NCBI GenBank assembly: GCA_903920405.1
Contig: CAIXMC010000196.1
Coordinates: 1-5,557, forward strand
From: an uncultured beta proteobacterium
GTDB lineage: Bacteria; Pseudomonadota; Gammaproteobacteria; Burkholderiales; Burkholderiaceae_C
Direction of reading: 5' to 3'
DNA length: 5,557 bases
The translations under genes were made by a program, and so were the position numbers. The notes below the pieces were generated by a model, which was not told where the DNA came from, did not search any database, and was given only the letters and a program-made list of their open reading frames with translations. Of this stretch, positions 1 through 5,557 are shown one piece after another. Each line of letters starts with the position of its first letter. The first letter of the stretch is position 1.

Positions 1-211
1 CGGGACAAATGCAATATCAATGGGTTACGTTTGATTCGCTCACGTGGTTTTCTTGGCAGGGGAAGCTCCCTCATTTGGCTGATTAGCCGTAACAAGCGCA
101 GTGAGCTGACTTAATCTCTGTCCCGCCTTAAGTGGGAAGCCTGGACATTGAACAGTACCTCTGTGCGTAACGTATCATGCTGGTCATTCATCACTTTCAT
201 CGTCTCAAGAT
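1..211. other. Upstream region without an assignable gene
   Basis: No coding sequence here can be supported. Two plus-strand frames are open from the first base. One ends at a TAA at 112-114 and the other at a TAG at 84-86. Either could be the C-terminal tail of a gene that begins outside the window, but neither short peptide resembles a family I recognise. A 29-codon minus-strand frame (200 down to 111) lacks a good ribosome binding site and looks like chance. A small imperfect hairpin (TCCCGC at 121-126 with GTGGGA at 132-137, 5-nt loop, one G-T pair) has no following T tract, so it is not a clear terminator. The 3' part of this region must contain the promoter and leader of the kinase gene starting near 212, unless that gene is co-transcribed from upstream. 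Confidence 0.5.
148..178 (+). promoter_or_regulatory. Weak candidate sigma-70 promoter for the sensor kinase gene
   Basis: TTGAAC at 148-153 resembles a -35 box and TATCAT at 173-178 resembles a -10 box. The spacer is 19 nt, longer than the optimal 17. Transcription would start about 185, leaving a leader of about 27 nt before the TTG at 212, or about 60 nt before the ATG at 248. This rests on consensus similarity alone and is weak. Confidence 0.2.
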
Positions 212-3200
212 TTGAATAAATTATTTTCATTGTGGCAACATTTACGCATGTTCAGGCTGGCCATTGTTGTCTGGCTGGCGGGCACGGCACTGTCTGCCCT
301 CATGGCTGTTTGGGTTGCCCAACGGCTACAGTCAAGCGCCAATGAACAATTTCAGCGCGTCGCAGACTTCGTGAGCCGTGAAGTCGGCCGTCGGATGCTT
401 CGACCCTTGTATTTACTCGGTGGCACCCGAAGTTATTTCCTGAGCACACCCAAGGTCACACGCATCCCGTTTATCCATTTTGTGTTGTCGCATGACCTGA
501 AGGTTGAGTTTGCCGGTGTCCGTGGCATCGGTTTCATCGAACGCGTGCCAAGTTCAGACATCAACGCATGGCTTGAACGCGAGCGCTTAGATGATGCTCC
601 CCATCTTCAGGTGCGTAACCTGGGTTCATTTCGGAGCAACACGCGCTACCTTGTCAAATTCATTGAGCCGGCCCTCCATAACCCAGGTGTATTGGGCATC
701 GATGTCAGTTCCGATGACCACCGTCGCAATGCACTGGAACAAGCCATCGACACGGGCGAGGCCGTGATGACAGCACCTGTGCGCCTGGTGCAAGATCAGA
801 TGCAATCCGTGGGGGCTGTGGTGTATTTACCGGTTTACAAGACCATCAATCGCCTGAACTCTGTCACAGAGCGAAGGGCTGCCTTGCGCGGTGTACTTTA
901 CTCGCCCGTGGCTTTCACAGAATTGCTGGACGGCATTGACACGATGACTTCTGAATTTTTGGGGTTGAGTTTGCGCGATGGCTTAGTGTCTGCTGCGCAG
1001 AACAATCTTTTATTTGAAAACCAGGTGCCTGCCGGGCGGCAGTTTCATTCCCTCCACACACTGAATGTTTTTGGCCGATCGCTCAATTTGGTCATCACCA
1101 GCAGTACCAGTTATTACCAAGCCTTGGCCAACCCGTTGGCGTGGCTGGTGGGCTTGGGGGGCGCATTTACCAGTGCCTTGCTGGCTTTGCTTTTGATGCT
1201 GCAAGCCAGCAAACGCCAACGTGCCGAAACTCATGCGAACAGCATGACGCAAGACCTGAACCGGTTGGCATTGGTGGCGCGAAACACGTCCAATGCCGTC
1301 ATCATCATGGATATCGCACGGCGTATCACCTGGGTCAATCCTGGGTTTGAGAATCTCTCTGGCTACAGCGCAGACGAAGTTTTTGGCAAGTCGCCCAGCA
1401 TGTTGAAATGTGAAGCCACAGACCCCTCTGTCATCGCCCAAATGCGTGAGGCACTCAATGCTGGCAAAAGTTTTCAAGGGGAACTGCTTAACCGTCACAA
1501 AAGTGGTCGCGATTATTGGCTCAACATTGACATTCAGCCCATCTGCGATCAGGCGGGCCACATCAGCGGCTTCATGGCGGTAGAGTCCGACATCACCGAG
1601 AGCAAACGTCAGCAGAGTCAACTGGAAGCCCTTCTGCGCGACAACAGTGCCTTGATGAGCACTCTTGACCTGTTTGGAATCGTCTCCACCACAGACCGAC
1701 AAGGCCGTCTGACCAGCGTCAACGAAGCATTTTGTGACATCAGCGGCTACACACGCGAAGAACTGGTAGGCCAAAACCACAACATCATGAATTCTGGCTA
1801 CCACCCTTGTGCGTTTTGGCAGAACATGTGGATAAAAATTACATCAGGCGAACCCTGGCGTGCAGAGGTATGTAACCGCACCAAAGATGGCAGACTGTAT
1901 TGGGTCGATACCTTTATCGCCTCTTTTTTTGGAGACGATGGGCAGGTCGCCCAATATGTGGCCATCCGCATTGACATTACCGCCCGCAAGCAGGCTGAAA
2001 AAACCTTGCGATGGAATCAGTCACTGCTTCAGATGATGTCCAATTCATCGCCTTTGGGCTTTTTGGTGGTGGATACACGCAGCGACCGTATTTTGTATTT
2101 CAACCATCGGTTTTGCGAAATTTGGGGTATTGAGCATTTGTCTGATCGCATGAACCGTGGCCAGATGGAACACAAAGACATCGTTGCGCAATGCCTGCCC
2201 ATGCTGGCCAACGCCACGGCCTACGCCGCATCGTGTCTGCCACTTCAGGATGAAAACAATCGCATCACACTGGAAGATGAAATTGAATTGACACACGACC
2301 GAACCGTTCGTCGTTTTTCTACCCAGATTCGGGATAAAAACGATCACTATTTTGGTCACTTTTACCTTTTTGAAGACATCACGGAGCGTCGAAAAATAGA
2401 AGCGCTGGCGCAACGCAATGCCGATTTGTTACGCGGCTCTATTGATGCACTTGATGAAGCCTTTGCGCTGTACGACGATCAAGATCGGCTGGTCATCTGC
2501 AACCAGCGCTACCGAGACATCTACCCCTTGTGTTCCGATGCCATTTTGCCCGACCACACCTTTGAATCAGTGCTTCGAACCGGTATTTTGAGGGGGCAAT
2601 TCGTCACCGATGTCGGTGAGTCAGAGCAATGGATTGCAGATCGCATGGCACTGCACCGCCAGCCCTTGTCGCAATTCAACCAAAAGCTCAGCGATGGTCG
2701 AACGCTGCGCATTCTGGAGCGGCGAATGCCCAACGGCTATACGGTGGGGTTTCGGGTGGACATCACAGACCTTGTGACAGCGACAGAAGCAGCACAAGAG
2801 GCCTCACGCTCCAAGAGTCAGTTTTTGGCCAACATGAGCCATGAAATTCGCACCCCCATGAACGCTGTTTTGGGCATGTTGACCCTGTTGCGAAAAACAC
2901 AGCTCACGCCCCAACAGGCTGATTACGCCAGAAAAAGTGAAAACGCTGCGCAATCGCTTTTGAGTTTGCTCAACGACATTCTTGATCTGTCCAAGGCCGA
3001 AGCCGGCAAGATAACGCTTGACCCGCATCCTTTTGAACTGACACAACTGGTCACAGACATCTGTGTGATTGTGGATGCCTACATCGGGGTCAAGCCTGTG
3101 CATTTTGCTTACATGATTGAGCCTGGGCTGCCTGATTTTTTAACAGGCGATGCACTGCGGCTGAAACAAGTGCTCATTAACCTGTGCGGCAATGCGGTGA

Positions 3201-3964
3201 AATTTACCCCAGAAGGCCAGGTCACACTGGACATTCATGGCTCTACCCGCCATGATGGCCAAGTGATGCTGGAGTTTGTGGTGCAAGACAACGGCATTGG
3301 CATTGCGCCAGAAAACCAGGGGCGGATTTTTTCCGGCTTTACCCAGGCCGAATCTTCAACCACAAGGCGCTATGGCGGCACAGGTTTGGGGCTGGCCATC
3401 AGCCAACGCCTGATCACATTGATGGGTGGAAAACTTGAACTCTCCAGCGAACTGGGGCACGGTAGCCGTTTTTCGTTCACCTTGCCTTTTGACACGGTGA
3501 CAAAGTCGGCGCAGGTCACCACAGAGGCTTATTCCCTTGTGGACGCAGTGGCAGGTTTCAAGCTCGAAGGCATGCGCATTTTGGTGGCTGAAGACAATCT
3601 GGTCAACCAGCAAATTGCCAGCGAGTTATTGCAGGGTGAAGGTGCCCTGGTGACTTTGACCAACGACGGTCAAGAAGCCCTGGATGCCATTGTGAACGCT
3701 GTGATGCCTTTTCATGTGGTGCTGATGGACATGCAAATGCCGGTGATGGACGGCCTGAGCGCCACTCGCGCTATTCGGCAACAGTTCGATGCCACCACCT
3801 TGCCCATTGTCGCCATGACCGCCAACGCCATGGATGCTGACCGACAAGCCTGTCTGGAAGCCGGCATGAACGACCATGTGGGCAAACCTTTCAACATCAA
3901 CAGCTTGATTCAGGTGCTGCGCAAGGTAACGAGTGATGTGTTTCACCCAGGATCACCGAGGTAG
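212..3964 (+). CDS. CHASE-PAS4 hybrid sensor histidine kinase with C-terminal receiver domain
   Basis: This is an inner-membrane hybrid sensor kinase of 1250 residues. TM1 lies at about 14-35, followed by a periplasmic CHASE domain (about 70-290; family-typical segments [15 protein letters not shown] near 151-165 and [10 protein letters not shown] at 181-190) and TM2 at about 309-331. Four cytoplasmic PAS modules follow: about 350-463, 478-592, 602-725 and a PAS_7-like one at about 742-852. Each ends in a DIT motif (D460, D588, D722, D850). HisKA carries the SHEIRTP box with phospho-acceptor H877. HATPase_c has N994 (N box), DNGIG at 1026-1030 and GGTGLGL at 1055-1061. The receiver (about 1121-1238) has E1127/D1128, phospho-acceptor D1173, T1203 and K1225, so all catalytic positions are present. 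By family knowledge, CHASE binds a small extracellular ligand and drives autophosphorylation, then transfer to D1173. No HPt domain or output regulator is present here, so the partner must be encoded elsewhere. The listed start is TTG at 212; ATG at 248 (residue 13), still before TM1, is an equally possible start. Neither has a clear Shine-Dalgarno. Ligand and target genes cannot be deduced. Confidence 0.93.
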   Translation: MNKLFSLWQHLRMFRLAIVVWLAGTALSALMAVWVAQRLQSSANEQFQRVADFVSREVGRRMLRPLYLLGGTRSYFLSTPKVTRIPFIHFVLSHDLKVEFAGVRGIGFIERVPSSDINAWLERERLDDAPHLQVRNLGSFRSNTRYLVKFIEPALHNPGVLGIDVSSDDHRRNALEQAIDTGEAVMTAPVRLVQDQMQSVGAVVYLPVYKTINRLNSVTERRAALRGVLYSPVAFTELLDGIDTMTSEFLGLSLRDGLVSAAQNNLLFENQVPAGRQFHSLHTLNVFGRSLNLVITSSTSYYQALANPLAWLVGLGGAFTSALLALLLMLQASKRQRAETHANSMTQDLNRLALVARNTSNAVIIMDIARRITWVNPGFENLSGYSADEVFGKSPSMLKCEATDPSVIAQMREALNAGKSFQGELLNRHKSGRDYWLNIDIQPICDQAGHISGFMAVESDITESKRQQSQLEALLRDNSALMSTLDLFGIVSTTDRQGRLTSVNEAFCDISGYTREELVGQNHNIMNSGYHPCAFWQNMWIKITSGEPWRAEVCNRTKDGRLYWVDTFIASFFGDDGQVAQYVAIRIDITARKQAEKTLRWNQSLLQMMSNSSPLGFLVVDTRSDRILYFNHRFCEIWGIEHLSDRMNRGQMEHKDIVAQCLPMLANATAYAASCLPLQDENNRITLEDEIELTHDRTVRRFSTQIRDKNDHYFGHFYLFEDITERRKIEALAQRNADLLRGSIDALDEAFALYDDQDRLVICNQRYRDIYPLCSDAILPDHTFESVLRTGILRGQFVTDVGESEQWIADRMALHRQPLSQFNQKLSDGRTLRILERRMPNGYTVGFRVDITDLVTATEAAQEASRSKSQFLANMSHEIRTPMNAVLGMLTLLRKTQLTPQQADYARKSENAAQSLLSLLNDILDLSKAEAGKITLDPHPFELTQLVTDICVIVDAYIGVKPVHFAYMIEPGLPDFLTGDALRLKQVLINLCGNAVKFTPEGQVTLDIHGSTRHDGQVMLEFVVQDNGIGIAPENQGRIFSGFTQAESSTTRRYGGTGLGLAISQRLITLMGGKLELSSELGHGSRFSFTLPFDTVTKSAQVTTEAYSLVDAVAGFKLEGMRILVAEDNLVNQQIASELLQGEGALVTLTNDGQEALDAIVNAVMPFHVVLMDMQMPVMDGLSATRAIRQQFDATTLPIVAMTANAMDADRQACLEAGMNDHVGKPFNINSLIQVLRKVTSDVFHPGSPR

Positions 3965-3969
3965 GATTT

Positions 3970-4018
3970 ACTATTATTTTAATAGCTAACTACGCATACT
4001 GGACGTGCGTTACAGGGC
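3970..4018. repeat. Two-hairpin intergenic repeat, Comamonadaceae-type, possible bidirectional terminator
   Basis: The short gap between the convergent kinase and channel genes holds two consecutive stem-loops. The first is CTATTA (3971-3976), loop TTT, TAATAG (3980-3985), a perfect 6-bp stem. The second is ACGCAT (3992-3997), a 7-nt loop, GTGCGT (4005-4010), with five Watson-Crick pairs and one G-T pair. The layout (an ACTATT...AATAGCT hairpin, then a GC-richer hairpin, then a purine-rich tail ending in CAAAAAGG) matches my memory of a repeat scattered between genes in Comamonadaceae genomes. Its place just after the kinase stop codon and downstream of the channel gene fits a role in ending or stabilising both transcripts. 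Neither side has a proper T tract, so intrinsic termination is not shown. Confidence 0.55.
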
Positions 4019-4053
4019 AAAAAGGCTTGCAAGATTGGTTCAGTTTAACGGCA

Positions 4054-5322
4054 TCAGACTATCGAACGATGATGCACCACACGTTGCGGATAGGGAATGT
4101 CAATGTGATGCAAACGCAGCGATTGCAAAATGGCCAGGTTGATGGCAGACTTCAAGTTGAGACTTCCGTTTTCGGGGTCGGCAATCCAGTACCCTACCGT
4201 GAATTCCAGGCCATCCACCCCGAAATTGGCCAGTGACACCGAGGGTGCAGGCTCACGCAGCACACGCTCTTGCTGAATAGCGGCATCAAACAGCAAGCGC
4301 ATGACCAACACCACATCACTGTCATACCCCACTGCCACTGTGGTGGACTGCCACAGGCGGGTATCGGCCAGTGACAAATTTTCAACACGACTGGTGATGA
4401 GCATTTCGTTGGGCACAATCGACTCTCGTCCTGTCAGGGAGCGAATCACGGTGTAGCGAGCCTTGATTTCGGTGATGATGCCGGTGAAAGTGTCCACCAT
4501 CACACTGTCGCCAATACGCATGCTGCGCTCGGCCAAAATGACAAAGCCGCTCACATAATTGGCCGCCAGCTTTTGCAGGCCAAAGCCGACACCAACACCA
4601 ATGGCACCGCCCAGCACAGACAGCGCCATCAAGTCAATGCCCACAGCCGACAAGGCCAGCAGCAGCCCAACAAACAGCAATAGCGCCCGTGCAGCATTGC
4701 TCACTGCCATGCGCAAACTCAACTCGCCCCCCTTGGCAGAACGCAACAATCGCGTTTCAATAGCTGCCGAAACCCATAGCGCAATGATCAACACCAGACT
4801 GGCGGTGAGCGAGCCTTCAATGATTTTGCGCACCGACAGACGCGCCCCCCCCACCATCCAACTGATCTGGTCAAGTTCTTCCATGACCAGCGGCAGCAGG
4901 CCACTGACCCACAACGCAAGCGCTAGCCAGACCAGCCATGAAATGCTGTGCTCTAGCAGGCGTATCAAGGGAGTTTCGTTAAAGGCCGCCTGCAACACCT
5001 TGACCGCCAGCCGAATACACACCAAAGAAAATAACACCGGAATGGCCAGATTGAACACCGTCAGCCCCATGGAATGCGCCAGCATTTTGCGCATCAAAAA
5101 GGCCAGGAACAAAAGCAGCAAGGGAAACAGAACGCCATCGACAATGCGTTTGCCAAACATAATGGAAGTGCCATCGCGCCCCACAAAAACTTTGGCAATC
5201 CACCAAGACAGCCTCCATGCCAGCACCACGCAAGCAGCCAGAACGGCCAACTCCAACAATGCGCCGGGTCGCGTCAATGCCGCAACCCAGGCCTCCAAAT
5301 CTGCGTAGGGGGGTGTGTTCAT
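4054..5322 (-). CDS. MscS-family mechanosensitive ion channel
   Basis: This 422-residue inner-membrane protein should form a channel that opens under membrane tension and releases small solutes during hypo-osmotic shock, as known for MscS. Hydrophobic segments are seen at about 22-44, 59-78, 86-110, 127-146, 172-190 and 208-229, followed by the pore-lining helix at about 230-262. E. coli MscS has three membrane helices in about 286 residues, so this is a longer member with extra N-terminal helices. The pore helix is Gly/Ala rich (LGGAIGVGVGFGLQ at 237-250) and continues into KLAANYVSGF, with Q250 and N255 where MscS has Q112 and N117. The beta domain follows (IGDSV at 270-274, GIITEI at 281-286, IVPNEML at 302-308). 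The C-terminal vestibule region keeps YDSD (333-336) and ends with the PYPQ motif (410-413). The position matching the MscS G113 hinge is K251, as in many larger homologues. ATG at 5322 is the only plausible start, because an in-frame stop lies at 5362-5364 with no start codon between; the Shine-Dalgarno is poor. It converges with the kinase gene and appears to be monocistronic within the window. Confidence 0.93.
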   Translation of the reverse strand: MNTPPYADLEAWVAALTRPGALLELAVLAACVVLAWRLSWWIAKVFVGRDGTSIMFGKRIVDGVLFPLLLLFLAFLMRKMLAHSMGLTVFNLAIPVLFSLVCIRLAVKVLQAAFNETPLIRLLEHSISWLVWLALALWVSGLLPLVMEELDQISWMVGGARLSVRKIIEGSLTASLVLIIALWVSAAIETRLLRSAKGGELSLRMAVSNAARALLLFVGLLLALSAVGIDLMALSVLGGAIGVGVGFGLQKLAANYVSGFVILAERSMRIGDSVMVDTFTGIITEIKARYTVIRSLTGRESIVPNEMLITSRVENLSLADTRLWQSTTVAVGYDSDVVLVMRLLFDAAIQQERVLREPAPSVSLANFGVDGLEFTVGYWIADPENGSLNLKSAINLAILQSLRLHHIDIPYPQRVVHHRSIV

Positions 5323-5416
5323 ATGTCTATAGTGAAGATGTTGATGAGAAAAGAGTCTGCCTCACGACAAGCGGTAGTGGGTGTATTTTTAGGGTATCAA
5401 AGCGCACTGTTTTCGT
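5323..5416 (-). promoter_or_regulatory. Upstream region of the mscS-like gene, promoter not resolved
   Basis: These 94 bases separate the channel gene's ATG from the palindromic element and should hold its promoter and leader, unless transcription starts inside or beyond the element. On the minus strand TTGATA (5400-5395) resembles a -35 box, but no good -10 lies at standard spacing. TATAGA (5331-5326) resembles a -10 but sits too close to the start codon to leave a leader. No strong Shine-Dalgarno precedes the ATG. No specific site is claimed. Confidence 0.3.
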
Positions 5417-5433
5417 GTAACCGTTTAGACCCC
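5417..5433 (+). repeat. Left 17-bp terminal inverted repeat
   Basis: GTAACCGTTTAGACCCC is an exact reverse complement of the last 17 bases of the window. It forms the outer boundary of the palindromic element on the side facing the channel gene. I cannot match it to a named insertion sequence family from memory. Confidence 0.85.
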
Positions 5434-5445
5434 TGGCCCAGATGT

Positions 5446-5473
5446 CGTCATTCCCGCGAAGGCGGGAATCCAG
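5446..5473 (+). repeat. Left inner 28-bp inverted arm with dRS3-type palindrome
   Basis: This arm is a perfect inverted copy of 5508-5535. At 5450-5469 it contains a 20-nt palindrome of the form ATTCCC-N8-GGGAAT, which on its own folds as an 8-bp stem (ATTCCCGC with GCGGGAAT) around a GAAG loop. That form equals the dRS3 consensus described in Neisseria, where such repeats flank intergenic mosaic elements and serve as filamentous prophage insertion sites. The similarity to Neisseria is in form; a shared origin is not shown. Confidence 0.8.
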
Positions 5474-5507
5474 TGTATTTTGGTCTTCATGGATACACAA
5501 AGTCAGT

Positions 5508-5535
5508 CTGGATTCCCGCCTTCGCGGGAATGACG
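5508..5535 (-). repeat. Right inner 28-bp inverted arm with dRS3-type palindrome
   Basis: This is the inverted partner of 5446-5473, with its own 20-nt ATTCCC-N8-GGGAAT palindrome at 5512-5531. The two arms can pair with each other as one long stem enclosing the 34-nt core, or each can fold separately into a small hairpin. Within the core region, GTGTAT (5473-5478) can also pair with ATACAC (5493-5498). Confidence 0.8.
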
Positions 5536-5540
5536 GTGGC

Positions 5541-5557
5541 GGGGTCTAAACGGTTAC
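5541..5557 (-). repeat. Right 17-bp terminal inverted repeat, at the window end
   Basis: GGGGTCTAAACGGTTAC pairs perfectly with 5417-5433. Since it ends at the last base, the true repeat could extend beyond the window. On the left, the base before the repeat is T5416, so an A just outside on the right would lengthen the match. Confidence 0.8.

Larger units (their letters stand above)
5417..5557. mobile_element. MITE-like 141-bp palindromic element with nested dRS3-type repeats
   Basis: The element is bounded by perfect 17-bp terminal inverted repeats: GTAACCGTTTAGACCCC at 5417-5433 and its reverse complement at 5541-5557. Inside lie two perfect 28-bp inverted arms (5446-5473 and 5508-5535), separated by a 34-nt core. 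The spacers between terminal and inner repeats differ, 12 nt on the left and 5 nt on the right. It has no coding capacity. The size, terminal repeats and lack of a gene fit a non-autonomous miniature transposable element that would need a transposase encoded elsewhere. The inner arms belong to the CGTCATTCCCGC...GGCGGGAATCCAG repeat type, which by general knowledge is widespread between genes in proteobacteria. Target-site duplication cannot be tested because the right flank is outside the window. A composite of older repeats rather than a transposed unit is the main alternative. Confidence 0.65.

Noticed and set aside
1..114. Open plus-strand frames running in from the left edge (stops at 84-86 and 112-114)
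   Set aside because: Only 28-37 codons are visible, no family motif is recognisable, and two frames are open at once, so neither can be called as a gene tail.
1..125. CGGGACA at 1-7 and TGTCCCG at 119-125 form a 7-bp inverted repeat
   Set aside because: A 7-bp match within about 125 bases is expected by chance roughly half the time, and no transposase or extended match supports an insertion sequence end.
111..200. 29-codon minus-strand frame starting with ATG at 200
   Set aside because: It is short, with no clear ribosome binding site or conserved feature, and lies in the probable promoter and leader of the kinase gene.
1010..1804. 264-codon open frame on the minus strand inside the kinase gene
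   Set aside because: It is antisense to the CHASE-PAS coding region, which has clear domain motifs. The translation has no recognisable domain and is a shadow of the real frame.
1924..1930. Run of seven T within the kinase gene as a possible slippage or phase-variation site
   Set aside because: The frame is intact across it, PAS2 continues normally, and a 7-base run is common enough not to imply a switch.
4559..5308. 249-codon open frame on the plus strand inside the channel gene
   Set aside because: It is rich in Ser, Thr, Arg and Asn with no domain pattern, and antisense to the well-supported MscS-family gene.
5446..5535. Paired palindromic arms read as a short CRISPR array or as an intrinsic terminator
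   Set aside because: There are only two units and they are inverted, not direct. No T tract follows the stems, and the position upstream of the channel gene does not fit a terminator for it.

Overview
The window looks like an ordinary chromosomal stretch of a betaproteobacterium, most likely in the Burkholderiales and probably Comamonadaceae-like. The reasons are a moderate GC composition, the character of the two proteins, and a two-hairpin intergenic repeat at about 3970-4018 that resembles a family I remember as abundant in Comamonadaceae. This placement is from memory and composition, not from a search.

Layout: positions 1-211 hold no convincing gene. The window may start in or just after the tail of an unidentified upstream gene, followed by the leader of the next one. 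Positions 212-3964 (+) encode a 1250-residue membrane-anchored hybrid sensor histidine kinase with a periplasmic CHASE domain, four tandem PAS domains, HisKA, HATPase_c and a C-terminal receiver. Positions 3965-4053 form a short convergent intergenic region containing the two-hairpin repeat. Positions 4054-5322 (-) encode a 422-residue MscS-family mechanosensitive channel with about seven membrane segments. Positions 5323-5416 are the channel gene's upstream region. Positions 5417-5557 are a 141-bp palindromic, MITE-like element. It has perfect 17-bp terminal inverted repeats and, nested inside, two perfect 28-bp inverted arms that each carry a dRS3-type ATTCCC-N8-GGGAAT palindrome.

The kinase and the channel converge, so they are not in one operon. 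Both are inner-membrane proteins that respond to the cell's surroundings, but nothing in the sequence ties them functionally. The kinase has no partner response regulator or HPt gene in the window. I see no phage, CRISPR, toxin-antitoxin or defence genes and no clearly new system. The most noteworthy sequence is the composite palindromic element, which ends exactly at the last base of the window. That may mean an assembly break at a repeat.
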